Origin: Winogradskyella psychrotolerans | GTDB taxonomy: Bacteria > Bacteroidota > Bacteroidia > Flavobacteriales > Flavobacteriaceae | DNA: 64,000 bases | Assembly (NCBI RefSeq): GCF_018860545.1 | Contig: NZ_JAHKPN010000002.1 | Coordinates: 310,001-374,000 of the forward strand | Direction of reading: 5' to 3' | Shown here: in pieces, positions 42,706 through 51,794 of the stretch | Position numbering within the stretch: the first letter of the stretch is position 1 | How the letters are laid out: the number at the start of each line of letters is the position of its first letter | Notes under the pieces: model-generated | The model's database searches: none | The model's input: only the letters and a program-made list of their open reading frames with translations | Told to the model about the DNA's origin: nothing | Position numbers and translations under genes: made by a program

Positions 42706-42721
42706 TTTAGACAAAACTAAA
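42706..42721. promoter_or_regulatory. Candidate MntR/DtxR operator TTTAG-ACAAAA-CTAAA overlapping the receptor -7 box
   Basis: An inverted repeat TTTAG...CTAAA with a 6-nt centre lies between the receptor gene and the repressor gene. CAAAACTA (42712-42719), inside it, reads TAGTTTTG on the minus strand, matching the TAnnTTTG -7 box of the receptor promoter, 45 bp from its ATG. A repressor bound here would block that promoter. Direct binding is inferred. Confidence 0.5.
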
Positions 42722-42769
42722 AATATGTTTTTAATAAAAAAAATATATCTTTACATAAATTAAAAACTT

Positions 42770-43423
42770 GTGACTTTAGCAGAAGAAAATTATCTAAAAG
42801 CCATTTATCATTTAGAGCAGCAATTTCCAAAAGGTGTATCTACTAACGCCCTTGCTGAGGAAATGAAAACTAAAGCGTCGTCGGCAACCGATATGGTTAA
42901 AAAGTTAGCAGAAAAAGACATGTTGACACATATTCCTTATCAAGGTGCAACGCTATCTGAAGCTGGTCGTGGTTATGCTGTAAAAGTGATTAGACGTCAT
43001 CGCTTATGGGAAGTGTTTTTAGTAGAAAAGCTAAATTTTTCATGGGATGAGGTGCATGAAGTTGCAGAGCACTTAGAGCATATTAATTCAGATAAGTTAA
43101 TTGACGAACTCGATGCCTTTTTAGAATTTCCAATTTATGATCCTCATGGAGATCCCATTCCAGATAAGCAAGGTCATTTTAAGCATATTGAAAAAATAGT
43201 ATTAGCAAAAGCAGAGGTTGGGTCTACTTACAAATGTGTAGGAGTTGATGATACGTCCTCTAAGTTTTTAAAATATTTAGATAGTAATGCTATTGGGCTT
43301 GGTACTATAATGACGATCAAACACAAAGAGCCTTTTGATAACTCTATAAAAATTGCTTTAGAACATTCAGAAATGGTGGTATCTCAAAGTGTGGCTAAAA
43401 ACCTGTATTTAAAGAAGGTTTAG
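42770..43423 (+). CDS. DtxR/MntR-family metal-dependent repressor
   Basis: A 217-residue regulator. Helix-turn-helix at about 5-60 (VSTNALAEEMKTKASSATDMVKKL), dimerisation and metal-binding domain about 65-140 (HRLWEVFLVEKLNFSWDEVHEVAEHLEH, DPHGDPIPDKQG), and a FeoA/SH3-like C-terminal domain about 150-217. A GTG at 42770 starts it; MTLAEENYLKAIYHLEQQ matches the usual N-terminus. It is divergent from the TonB receptor and close to the metal ABC operon, its likely regulon. Confidence 0.92.
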   Translation: MTLAEENYLKAIYHLEQQFPKGVSTNALAEEMKTKASSATDMVKKLAEKDMLTHIPYQGATLSEAGRGYAVKVIRRHRLWEVFLVEKLNFSWDEVHEVAEHLEHINSDKLIDELDAFLEFPIYDPHGDPIPDKQGHFKHIEKIVLAKAEVGSTYKCVGVDDTSSKFLKYLDSNAIGLGTIMTIKHKEPFDNSIKIALEHSEMVVSQSVAKNLYLKKV

Positions 43424-43506
43424 TGGTTTGCGTGTTCAAATCTTCCTGAAATGCTAAAATTATCTTAAAATAGTGAGGTCTCAGCGCTTAGGTTCTTTTT
43501 ACGCTC

Positions 43507-43514
43507 TAATTTTG
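43507..43514 (+). promoter_or_regulatory. Candidate -7 box (TAATTTTG) of the lipoprotein gene
   Basis: Matches TAnnTTTG, 27 bp upstream of the ATG at 43542. Confidence 0.4.
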
Positions 43515-43541
43515 ATGGTGTTCTAATTTAATAAAAATTCT

Positions 43542-44357
43542 ATGGTGTCCCGTATATTTAAGTCTAGTTTGGTTTGTGCGTTACTTTTAACGCTGGCTAC
43601 AAGTTGTAAAAGTGAAAAGAAAGAAACGATTGAAGTTGAAACTTCTGAACCTACTACGATTGAATCTAAAGAACTAACCTTAGTTGAAACTATTGAAAAG
43701 GCTTATCATAAAGATCTCTTTTTAGCTAAAGACGCTATAGAATTAGATATGGTTATCAGTTTTGGTGGTAAGGAGCGCTTAGATGCTAAAATGACGTATT
43801 TAACAAATTCAACCAAAGGAAAAATTGAGTTGAAAGATGGTACGTTTATTTATTACGATGGTGATAAGGTATTTCACTCTCCGGATTTTAAAAATGAAAA
43901 AGCGGTTCGTTTTGATGCCTACACTTGGATGTATTTCTTATTGTTTCATACTAAGATGTCAGATCCAGGAACTATTTGGACGACTATGGAAGCTCAAGAA
44001 CTTAGAGATAAAACGTATAATGCTCAACGCTTAACGTTTGAAGCCAATACGGGTGATGCGCCAGATGATTGGTATATTGTTTACAGCGACCCTGAAACAC
44101 ATATGATGGATTATGTGGCTTATATTGTTACCGTAAACAAATCTACTGAAGCAGCCGAAGCCGATCCACACGCTATTGGTTATTCAAATTATAAAATGAT
44201 TGATGGCTTACCAATTGCTCATAATTGGGAGTTTTATGAATGGTCTAAAACTGAAGGTATAGGAAAAGTAATTGGTGAAGCAACTATAAAAAATGTAAAA
44301 TTTATAACTCCAGAGACTGATACCTTTACAATTCCTGAAGGTTTTGTTGAAAAATAG
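43542..44357 (+). CDS. DUF6503-like lipoprotein
   Basis: A 271-residue lipoprotein (VCALLLTLATSCKSEKK, lipobox ATSC). The body resembles flavobacterial proteins of the DUF6503 type, with LAKDAIELDMVISFGGKERL, FIYYDGDKVFHSP, YNAQRLTFEANTGDAPDDWY and INHN-like LPIAHNWEFYEW. The fold is probably an outer-membrane-lipoprotein-like beta barrel half. Function unknown. It is between the repressor gene and the convergent feo region. Confidence 0.8.
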   Translation: MVSRIFKSSLVCALLLTLATSCKSEKKETIEVETSEPTTIESKELTLVETIEKAYHKDLFLAKDAIELDMVISFGGKERLDAKMTYLTNSTKGKIELKDGTFIYYDGDKVFHSPDFKNEKAVRFDAYTWMYFLLFHTKMSDPGTIWTTMEAQELRDKTYNAQRLTFEANTGDAPDDWYIVYSDPETHMMDYVAYIVTVNKSTEAAEADPHAIGYSNYKMIDGLPIAHNWEFYEWSKTEGIGKVIGEATIKNVKFITPETDTFTIPEGFVEK

Positions 44358-44374
44358 ACTCCCTATTTTAAACT

Positions 44375-44599
44375 CTATTTATTTTGAATAAAGGCTTTTA
44401 ATGCAAATAAGAGTATAAGTTCTATGCCTACGTAGAAAATACCATGGACGATTGTTAGATTAAACATCGTAATGAGCACTATTGCAGACAAAAAAAGTGC
44501 TGAGCAAACGATTATGCCACTTAAGACATCTTTTAGAAAAGAGGATTGATTTGATTTATAATCAAAATAGAAGGCAATTAAAATAACTATTAGTGACAT
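44375..44599 (-). CDS. Small membrane protein at the end of the feo operon
   Basis: A 74-residue protein with two hydrophobic segments (about 1-12 and 25-70: VLSGIIVCSALFLSAIVLIT and IFYVGIELILLFALK). Its ATG overlaps the end of the FeoB-associated gene by 10 bp, so it is translated from the same transcript. No family recognised; the position suggests a link with Fe(II) transport. Confidence 0.6.
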   Translation of the reverse strand: MSLIVILIAFYFDYKSNQSSFLKDVLSGIIVCSALFLSAIVLITMFNLTIVHGIFYVGIELILLFALKAFIQNK

Positions 44600-44730
44600 C
44601 CGCAGCCATCATCACCTCCGCAAGCCTTTGTGGATTTCTTCTTAGCAGGTAAGAAATATTTCTTCGCCAAGAAGAATACGGCTAAACCTACTGAAGTAAA
44701 AACTAATATGTTTTGAATAATAGTATTCAT
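44590..44730 (-). CDS. FeoB-associated Cys-rich membrane protein
   Basis: A 46-residue peptide: MNTIIQNILVFTSVGLAVFF is a single membrane helix, then the basic linker LAKKYFLPAKKKSTKA and the tail CGGDDGCGCH with three cysteines and a terminal His, a likely iron-binding site. This is the layout of the FeoB-associated Cys-rich peptides found beside feoB in many bacteria. It lies 49 bp downstream of feoB. Confidence 0.85.
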   Translation of the reverse strand: MNTIIQNILVFTSVGLAVFFLAKKYFLPAKKKSTKACGGDDGCGCH

Positions 44731-44779
44731 AGATTATTTTCAGACCTAATTGGTATTTAAAACTTGTAAAGTCTAGATT

Positions 44780-46879
44780 TTAGATTAAAATTTGATACGC
44801 TACTAAAGCTACAATATACGCAAAAGCACTCATAATTACTAATTGATACAACGGCCATTTCCACGAATTGGTTTCTTTTTTTACAATAGCTAGGGTGCTC
44901 ATACATTGCATGGCAAAGGCATAAAATAAGAGTAACGAAATTCCAGAGGCGAAATTAAATAATGGACCTCCAAGAATTGGGTTGACTTCGCCTGCCATTC
45001 TGTTTTTTATGGTTTCTTCCTCGTCACTTCCTACACTATAAATGGTGGCTAAGGTGCCAACAAACACTTCACGTGCAGCGAAAGAACTTACTATGGCAAT
45101 ACCAATTTTCCAGTCGTAACCTAAAGGTCTAATGGCTGGTTCAATAGCATGACCTGCAATACCAATAAAGGAATGTTCTAATTTGTGAGATTCTATTTTT
45201 TGGTTTAATTCATCTTCAGATAAATTTTCAGAAGCGTATTGTGCTGTAATTATGCTTTCGGCATTATTAAAATTATCACCTGGCCCGTAAGAAGCTAAAA
45301 ACCATAGTACAATTGAAATCGCTAAGATTATTTTACCAGCACCAAAGACAAAAGCTTTTGTTTTTTCTAAAACAGTTAGGGCAACATTTTTTAATAAGGG
45401 TAATTTATAGTTAGGCATTTCTACGACAAAGAAACTTTTGCTTTTAATTTTAAGCACTTTGTTTAAAATCCATGCCGAGCCTACAGCAGTTCCAAAACCA
45501 ATTAAATACAAAAGCATTAAGGTTAAGGCTTGGTAACTTAAACCAAAAATGCGTCCTTCAGGTATAACCAAAGCAATTATAATAAGGTACACAGGTAATC
45601 TAGCTGCACACGTTGTAAAAGGCGTCACTAAAATAGTGATGAGGCGTTCTTTCCAGCTTTCAATATTACGCGTTGCCATAATTGCCGGAATCGCACACGC
45701 TGTACCAGAGATTAAAGGCACAACACTTTTGCCGCTCAAGCCAAATCGCCGCATAATACGATCCATTAGAAACACAACACGACTCATGTAGCCGCTCTCT
45801 TCTAATATTGAAATAAACAGAAATAAAAAGGCTATTTGAGGAATAAAAATAACAATACCACCTAGTCCGGAGATTATACCCTCAGCCAGTAGGTTTGTAA
45901 AGGCTCCTTCTGGTAAGGTGTTTTTTGTCCACTCACTTAATGAGGCAAATGAACTATCTATAAAATCCATTGGAATACTGGACCAATCGTAAATAGCTTG
46001 AAAAATTAGTAACAGAATGAGACCAAAAATCAAATAACCCCAAACTTTATGCGTTAGAATTCGGTCTAGTTTTATACGTAAATCTTTAGCCGCTTTTAGA
46101 TCAATTGTTTGACCTACTTTTAAGGTTTCATTTATAAATTGATACCGCTTAATCGTTTCCTTCTGCTGCAGTCGTTTTAAATCTGCGTTAGATTTGGTTT
46201 TAAAGTCTTCGACGGCTTCAAATGTTTTTCGGTCTGTTTTTCCGAAGTTGACATCTTGAGTAATCACTAACCATAGCTTATATAATAACTGATTAGGAAA
46301 TGCTTTACGTAAGTTGTCAAAATAGGCTTTATCAATAGATGAAGCCTCTAAGCATGGTTCTGTAGAAAGCTCTTTATAGTGTGTAATTAATTCCTTGAGC
46401 TCTTGGATACCTTTGTTTTTTCGGGTACTTATTAAAGCAATTTTGGTTTTTAATTCTTGTTCTAAATGATCGATATCTAATGAAATGCCTTTGTAAGCCA
46501 TTCTATCAGACATATTAATGACTAGGATAGTTGGAATCTGTAAATCTTTAATTTGCGTGAATAGTAAAAGATTCCGCTTTAAATTTTCAACATCACTAAC
46601 AACAATAGCAAGATCTGGATAATCTTTATCCGTTTTGTTGAGTAATAATTCAATAACGACATTTTCGTCTAAAGACGAGGCATTTAAACTATACGTACCT
46701 GGTAGATCAATGATATGCGCTTTTACTCCACGAGGTAATTTGCAAATCCCTTCTTTCTTTTCAACCGTAATACCAGGATAATTACCAACTTTTTGGTTTA
46801 ATCCAGTGAGGGCATTAAAGACAGATGTTTTTCCTGTATTGGGATTTCCAATTAACGCAACGTTGATTTGCTTACTCAT
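44780..46879 (-). CDS. feoB: Ferrous iron transporter B
   Basis: A 699-residue inner-membrane Fe(II) transporter. The N-terminal GTPase domain has G1 GNPNTGKTS (about 9-17), G3 DLPGTYSL and G4 NMSDRM. The membrane domain has the paired FeoB Gate segments, including SGTACAIPAIMATRNIESWK and PFTTCAARLPVYLI with conserved cysteines. The start is placed at 46879 (MSKQINVALIGNP), where ATGAGTAA overlaps the feoA stop by 8 bp; 46891 is an in-frame alternative four codons earlier. FeoA precedes it and the Cys-rich peptide follows. Confidence 0.96.
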   Translation of the reverse strand: MSKQINVALIGNPNTGKTSVFNALTGLNQKVGNYPGITVEKKEGICKLPRGVKAHIIDLPGTYSLNASSLDENVVIELLLNKTDKDYPDLAIVVSDVENLKRNLLLFTQIKDLQIPTILVINMSDRMAYKGISLDIDHLEQELKTKIALISTRKNKGIQELKELITHYKELSTEPCLEASSIDKAYFDNLRKAFPNQLLYKLWLVITQDVNFGKTDRKTFEAVEDFKTKSNADLKRLQQKETIKRYQFINETLKVGQTIDLKAAKDLRIKLDRILTHKVWGYLIFGLILLLIFQAIYDWSSIPMDFIDSSFASLSEWTKNTLPEGAFTNLLAEGIISGLGGIVIFIPQIAFLFLFISILEESGYMSRVVFLMDRIMRRFGLSGKSVVPLISGTACAIPAIMATRNIESWKERLITILVTPFTTCAARLPVYLIIIALVIPEGRIFGLSYQALTLMLLYLIGFGTAVGSAWILNKVLKIKSKSFFVVEMPNYKLPLLKNVALTVLEKTKAFVFGAGKIILAISIVLWFLASYGPGDNFNNAESIITAQYASENLSEDELNQKIESHKLEHSFIGIAGHAIEPAIRPLGYDWKIGIAIVSSFAAREVFVGTLATIYSVGSDEEETIKNRMAGEVNPILGGPLFNFASGISLLLFYAFAMQCMSTLAIVKKETNSWKWPLYQLVIMSAFAYIVALVAYQILI

Positions 46880-47099
46880 GCGCAGTTTCAATTAAAATAT
46901 GAATTGCCGTTTCTTTTCTAATCGCTAAATGAGAACCATTAATATTAAGATACATGGGGTCTGCAAATGGAGCCACTTGCACGAGCTCTACTGCATTACC
47001 AGGTAAACAGCCCATTTCTAGGAGTTTTAAAGGGATGTGAATAGAAGATACATCAGTGATAATACCTTGTTGCCCACGTTTTAGATCTGCTAATGTCAA
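46872..47099 (-). CDS. feoA: FeoA family protein
   Basis: A 75-residue SH3-like protein that supports FeoB function. The sequence LKRGQQGIITDVSSIHIPLKLLEMGCLPGNAVELV is the FeoA pattern. The last codons overlap the feoB start by 8 bp. First gene of the feo operon. Confidence 0.93.
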   Translation of the reverse strand: MTLADLKRGQQGIITDVSSIHIPLKLLEMGCLPGNAVELVQVAPFADPMYLNINGSHLAIRKETAIHILIETAHE

Positions 47100-47131
47100 C
47101 TTTTCGCTTATTTAGAATTGTTTTAAAGAAG

Positions 47132-47139
47132 CAAAAGTA
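47132..47139 (-). promoter_or_regulatory. Candidate feoA -7 box (TACTTTTG)
   Basis: CAAAAGTA on the plus strand reads TACTTTTG, 33 bp upstream of the feoA ATG. No other element is identifiable in the 202-bp gap 47100-47301. Confidence 0.45.
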
Positions 47140-47301
47140 ATGGAAATTTATTAGCTTAAAAAGTAAGATAATAGATATTTAGTTTTGCGGGGTTTTTCTA
47201 AGAAAAGAAAGTTAGAGTTTAGAGATGAGAGACGAAAAGAAAATGTGGTTAACAATTAAAACTTGAACATTTTACTTCAAACTGATTACTGATCACTAAC
47301 C

Positions 47302-47982
47302 TCACTTACCATCAAAATATTTTAAAGTCTCTATATCTTTTAATATTTGCTCAATATCTTCAGGATTGGTACCATCGTAAAAGCCTCTAATTTGACGTTT
47401 TTTATCAATCAGCATAAAGTTTTCGGTATGAATCATATCAAATTGATCACCATTACCATCTGTTTTCACAGCTAAGTAACTCTTTCTGGCAAGTTCGTAG
47501 ATGTCTTTTTTGTCTCCTGTAACCAAGTTCCATTTTCGATCTATTACTCCTTTTTCTTTAGCGTATTTTTTTAGTTGCTCCACACTATCGATTACTGGGG
47601 TTACAGAATGCGACAATAACATTACATCGTCATCATTAATAATTTCTTTTTGAATTTGCGCCATATGATCTGTCATGATTGGGCAAATGGTTTGGCAGGT
47701 GGTAAAAAAGAAATCTGCTACATAGATTTTATCTTTGTAAGTATCTTGTGTTACGGTCTCTCCGTTCTGATTGGTTAAACTAAAGTCCGCAATCTTATGG
47801 TATTTTAATTGGTGTTGAATGGTACTATCTACAAGTTCTTCGCTTACCATACCAGGCTGGTAAATAGGAAGTGGTTGTTTAACATTTAAGACGTTATAAA
47901 TGATAGTTATGATGATTACACAAAGTATAAAAAAGAATATTCCGAAATTTTTATAGCCTTTAAAAAATGAAAGAAATGACAT
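47302..47982 (-). CDS. SCO1/SenC-family copper-binding, cytochrome c oxidase assembly-type protein
   Basis: A 226-residue protein: MSFLSFFKGYKNFGIFFFIL gives an N-terminal membrane anchor, followed by a thioredoxin-like domain with the copper-binding CQTICP motif (about residue 105-110) and the conserved His in IHTENFMLIDKKRQIRG. SCO proteins deliver copper to cytochrome oxidase or act in redox control. The start at 47982 is chosen because upstream in-frame codons run into the divergent peptidase leader and give an atypical N-terminus. Confidence 0.9.
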   Translation of the reverse strand: MSFLSFFKGYKNFGIFFFILCVIIITIIYNVLNVKQPLPIYQPGMVSEELVDSTIQHQLKYHKIADFSLTNQNGETVTQDTYKDKIYVADFFFTTCQTICPIMTDHMAQIQKEIINDDDVMLLSHSVTPVIDSVEQLKKYAKEKGVIDRKWNLVTGDKKDIYELARKSYLAVKTDGNGDQFDMIHTENFMLIDKKRQIRGFYDGTNPEDIEQILKDIETLKYFDGK

Positions 47983-48066
47983 TCTGTAAGTGTTAACGAT
48001 AGTTGAATGGCAAAAATACGACTGAATCTCAATAAAAGCTTTATTTTTAACATTAAAAGAGGTGCA

Positions 48067-50007
48067 ATGAAACAATTTCTAACGAGTATATTCTTAATTT
48101 TTGTTATACAAATAAATGCTCAAGACTACAACGAGACGTTAAATGCCATTCGTGCTTCTGAAGCGAACTCTGCATTACAGCAAATAATGAATAGCCAAAA
48201 TGCTAATACAGGAAATTATGACGTTAAATACCATCGTCTTGAATTGAATGTAGATCCTTCAGTAGCCGAAATATCTGGTGATATTACTACATATTTTGAA
48301 GCCAAAGAAGCCATGGCGGAAATTACTTTTGATTTGGCAGATAATTTGACGGTGTCTCAAGTTTTGCAACGCGGTAATAGTTTAAGTTATAGTCAAAATT
48401 CGGATGATGAATTGGTCATTACATTGCCTGTTACGCAGATGGAAGGAGTGTTAGATTCCCTTACCGTAAGTTATTCAGGTAATCCGGTGAGTTCTGGTTT
48501 TGGTTCTTTTGAACAGACCACTCATGGTAGTGATAATGATCCTATAGTTTGGACACTTTCGGAACCATATGGAGCAAAAGGTTGGTGGCCATGTAAGCAA
48601 GATTTAATTGATAAGATTGATGCTATAGATGTCTATATTAGGACTCCTCAATTGAATCCATTGAACAAACCTTACGTTGCTGTCTCTAATGGTTTAGAAC
48701 AGAGTCAGACGGTCATAGGTACTGAGAAGGTTACACATTTTAAACACAATCATCCTATTCCAGCTTATTTAATAGCCATTGCTGTTACTAATTACGATGT
48801 ATATTCACATGAAGTGCCAAATAATGGAAACCCTTTTGATATTGTAAATTATGTCTATCCAGAAGATATTGTTACAGCTCAAGCAAGCACAGGTATTACT
48901 GTAGATATTATGAATCTCTTCACGGATTTGTTTGAGGAATATCCGTTTTCAGACGAAAAATATGGTCATGCCCAATTTGGTTGGGGTGGAGGTATGGAGC
49001 ATACTACCGTTTCGTTTATGGGGTCCTATAGCAGAGCTCTAATAGCTCACGAGTTAGCACACCAATGGTTCGGTAATAAAATAACTTGTGGTAGTTGGAA
49101 GGATATTTGGTTAAATGAGGGGTTTGCTACGTATTTAGCTGGTTTGGTGATTGAAGATCTCGATGGAGAGGACAGTTTTAAATCTTGGAGACAGCAGACG
49201 GTTGCTAATATTACGTCTCAAACAGGTGGTGCAGTATATTTAACAGACCAAGATACTACAAATGTTAATCGGATTTTTAGTAGTCGTTTAAGTTATAATA
49301 AAGGAGCTATGGTATTGCATCAATTACGACGAAAACTTGGTGATGTCGATTTTTATCAAGGTCTACAAGATTATTTAGAGACGCCAGAATTAGCTTTCAA
49401 TTATGCGAAAACTCAAGATTTTATAGATGTGATGGAATTATCTACAGGACAGAATTTAGACGAATTTTTTAACGATTGGATCTATAACGAAGGTTATCCA
49501 AGCTATAATGTGAACTGGAATCAAGATGAAACCCAATTGCAACTTATGGTGTCTCAAAGTCAAAGTGATGCCTCTGTTTCCTTTTTTGAAACTCTTTTGC
49601 CCATTAGGATTTTGGGAACTTTGGGAGAATCATTAGATGTTGTTTTAGATCATACAGTTAACAATGAGCAATTTTTAGAAACCGTAAATTTTACAGTACA
49701 AGAGGTGTTAGTTGATCCTGATTATCATTTAATTTCGAAAAATAATGTAGCAACTTTAAGTACTTCTGATCTCGATTTTAATTCTGAAATAATTATATAT
49801 CCCAATCCAACAACTTCGGTAATAAACATTATAAAACCTGAATTTATAGAGGTTAAAATGATTAAAATTTATAATAGTTTAGGTCAAGTATTAATGCAAC
49901 AAGATTGGGCGGCTGAAGTGGATTTAAAAACCTTGGCATCAGGTGTATTGTTCGTTCAAATTCAAACAGAAGACACGATTATTAATAAAAGAATTATAAA
50001 AAACTAG
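48067..50007 (+). CDS. Secreted M1-family metallopeptidase with type IX secretion sorting tail
   Basis: A 646-residue exported peptidase (signal MKQFLTSIFLIFVIQINAQ). Zinc site HELAHQWFGNK near residue 327 with the second Glu in NEGFATYLAG; the exopeptidase motif appears as GGMEH rather than GAMEN. The C-terminal about 75 residues (YPNPTTSVINIIKPEFI, YNSLGQVLMQQDW, LASGVLFVQIQTED) form a Por/T9SS type A sorting domain. The start at 48067 is preferred to 48007 because it begins the signal peptide. Divergent from the SCO-like gene. Confidence 0.92.
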   Translation: MKQFLTSIFLIFVIQINAQDYNETLNAIRASEANSALQQIMNSQNANTGNYDVKYHRLELNVDPSVAEISGDITTYFEAKEAMAEITFDLADNLTVSQVLQRGNSLSYSQNSDDELVITLPVTQMEGVLDSLTVSYSGNPVSSGFGSFEQTTHGSDNDPIVWTLSEPYGAKGWWPCKQDLIDKIDAIDVYIRTPQLNPLNKPYVAVSNGLEQSQTVIGTEKVTHFKHNHPIPAYLIAIAVTNYDVYSHEVPNNGNPFDIVNYVYPEDIVTAQASTGITVDIMNLFTDLFEEYPFSDEKYGHAQFGWGGGMEHTTVSFMGSYSRALIAHELAHQWFGNKITCGSWKDIWLNEGFATYLAGLVIEDLDGEDSFKSWRQQTVANITSQTGGAVYLTDQDTTNVNRIFSSRLSYNKGAMVLHQLRRKLGDVDFYQGLQDYLETPELAFNYAKTQDFIDVMELSTGQNLDEFFNDWIYNEGYPSYNVNWNQDETQLQLMVSQSQSDASVSFFETLLPIRILGTLGESLDVVLDHTVNNEQFLETVNFTVQEVLVDPDYHLISKNNVATLSTSDLDFNSEIIIYPNPTTSVINIIKPEFIEVKMIKIYNSLGQVLMQQDWAAEVDLKTLASGVLFVQIQTEDTIINKRIIKN

Positions 50008-50101
50008 ACAGGTTAACGTTTTAACGTAATGCTAAGTTTTTTTAAATATGTGTTTGATATAAATATCTTACTTTTGCAAATCGAAATTTGAAAATGATTA
50101 C

Positions 50102-51445
50102 ATGGAATTTGTTATAAAAATATCGCAGTTTTTACTTAGTTTATCCTTACTTATTGTATTGCACGAGTTAGGACATTTTGTGCCAGCAAAGCTTTTTAAG
50201 ACTAAAGTCGAAAAATTTTACCTCTTTTTTGATGTGAAGTTTTCGCTTTTCAAAAAGAAAATAGGAGAAACAGAATACGGTATTGGTTGGTTGCCCCTTG
50301 GAGGTTATGTAAAAATCGCCGGAATGATTGACGAAAGTATGGATAAAGAGGCTATGGCACTGCCACCACAGCCTTGGGAATTTCGATCTAAGCCAGCATG
50401 GCAACGTTTAATAATTATGCTTGGTGGTGTTACGGTTAACTTTATTTTGGCCTACTTTATTTACGTTGCGATTTCTTTTACGTACGGAGATACCGATGTG
50501 ACTACCGACAGTATGAAGGATGGTTTCTGGATAGAGAACAAACTACTTTTGGATGTTGGTTTTAAAAATGGGGATAAAATATTAGCGATTAATGACGAAA
50601 AAGTAGATACTTATTATGACGTTAGAAAGAGTCTAGTAAATGGTGAAAAATATTCGATCGTTAGAGATGGAGAAAAGCAAGAAGTTGTGCTTCCAAAAGA
50701 TTTCTTAGGTCAGTTGTCTTCAGCAGAGCGCAAGAATGGGACCTTTAAGTTACGTATTCCATTTATGGTTGGTAGTGTGCCAGATACATCTATAAATGCT
50801 GGTGCTAACCTAAAAGAAGGTGATGTCTTATTAACTGTTAACGGAAATGAATTGCGTTATTTTGACCAGTTTGAATCGCGATTATCAAACTACAAGAATC
50901 AATCTATAAATACAACTTTTTTAAGAGATAAGGAAAAGATTGATGTAACTCTTAAAGTTGATGATAACGGTAAGGTTGAAATTTTCCCAGCGTCACATAA
51001 TTCAAGATTCGCAGAATTAGGGTATTTTGATATTATTCATAAAGATTACACCTTCCTAGAAAGTTTTGGAGGAGGAGTAGATAAGTTTAAAGAACAAGTT
51101 TCAGGTTACTTTGATCAACTAGGCAAAATATTTACACCAAGTACAGGCGCTTATAAAGGTGTCGGTGGCTTTAAAGCAATTTTTGATGTGTTCCCAGATC
51201 AATGGATTTGGCAAGATTTCTGGGGTTTAACAGCCTTTTTATCTATTATGTTAGCGATACTTAACTTATTACCAATACCAGCTTTAGATGGTGGTCACGT
51301 GGTGTTTTTATTATATGAAATGATTTCTGGTCGTAAGCCAAGCGAAAAGTTTTTAGAGCGTGCCCAAGTGGTTGGTTTCTTTATTTTAATCGCTTTGGTG
51401 CTATTTGCAAACGGTAACGATATTTTTAAAGCGGTCACGAATTAA
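50102..51445 (+). CDS. rseP: RseP-like site-2 intramembrane metalloprotease
   Basis: A 447-residue M50 protease. The zinc motif HELGH (in VLHELGHFVPAKLF, about 20-33) and the second metal-site segment LLPIPALDGGHVVFLL near residue 395 are present, with two PDZ-like domains between them (VGFKNGDKILAINDEKV and ANLKEGDVLLTVNGNEL). RseP cleaves anti-sigma factors and signal peptides inside the membrane, so in this FecR-rich context it is a candidate for releasing ECF sigma factors. Followed directly by the tRNA-Asn promoter. Confidence 0.94.
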   Translation: MEFVIKISQFLLSLSLLIVLHELGHFVPAKLFKTKVEKFYLFFDVKFSLFKKKIGETEYGIGWLPLGGYVKIAGMIDESMDKEAMALPPQPWEFRSKPAWQRLIIMLGGVTVNFILAYFIYVAISFTYGDTDVTTDSMKDGFWIENKLLLDVGFKNGDKILAINDEKVDTYYDVRKSLVNGEKYSIVRDGEKQEVVLPKDFLGQLSSAERKNGTFKLRIPFMVGSVPDTSINAGANLKEGDVLLTVNGNELRYFDQFESRLSNYKNQSINTTFLRDKEKIDVTLKVDDNGKVEIFPASHNSRFAELGYFDIIHKDYTFLESFGGGVDKFKEQVSGYFDQLGKIFTPSTGAYKGVGGFKAIFDVFPDQWIWQDFWGLTAFLSIMLAILNLLPIPALDGGHVVFLLYEMISGRKPSEKFLERAQVVGFFILIALVLFANGNDIFKAVTN

Positions 51446-51482
51446 CTTTTTTTAATTTTAACAAAAAAAAATAATAATTCGT

Positions 51483-51513
51483 TTTGTAGAATTGAAAATA
51501 GTATATATATTTG
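51483..51513 (+). promoter_or_regulatory. Bacteroidetes-type promoter of tRNA-Asn
   Basis: TTTG at 51483-51486 and TATATTTG at 51506-51513 are separated by exactly 19 bp, the full TTTG-N19-TAnnTTTG consensus, ending 25 bp upstream of the tRNA. Confidence 0.8.
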
Positions 51514-51538
51514 CATCCGCTAACGCGAAAAATAACCT

Positions 51539-51612
51539 TCCTCTTTAGCTCAGTTGGTTAGAGCATCTGACTGTTAATCAGAGGGTCCTTAGTTCGAGCC
51601 TAAGAAGAGGAG
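51539..51612 (+). tRNA. tRNA-Asn (anticodon GTT)
   Basis: A complete 74-nt cloverleaf: acceptor TCCTCTT/AAGAGGA, D arm with AGCTCAGTTGGTTAGAGC, anticodon arm TCTGA-CTGTTAA-TCAGA with GTT anticodon, T arm CTTAG-TTCGAGC-CTAAG, discriminator G. CCA is not encoded. A hairpin terminator follows. Confidence 0.97.
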
Positions 51613-51618
51613 CATACA

Positions 51619-51642
51619 AAGCCATTACGAAAGTAGTGGCTT
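51619..51642 (+). terminator. Rho-independent terminator of tRNA-Asn
   Basis: AAGCCATTAC and GTAGTGGCTT pair around GAAA (one G-U), followed by a T run. A variant copy lies at 52157-52182. Confidence 0.85.
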
Positions 51643-51794
51643 TTTTGTGTTTTATAATAAAGACTAGATTCTATTGTTTGGAGAGTCAAGATTGTTTGGT
51701 GAGTCTACTGTGTAGATTAGGCATCCTGCCAAGTAATGGCGTGAAGGGGCTGTATGGGAAAGCAGAAGAATAATTGTTATACCTTTAAAGACAT

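Noticed and set aside
47983-48066. Overlapping longer starts of the SCO-like gene (48075) and the M1 peptidase (48007)
   Set aside because: They would overlap each other on opposite strands and lack signal or anchor features; the inner starts begin directly with the membrane anchor and the signal peptide.
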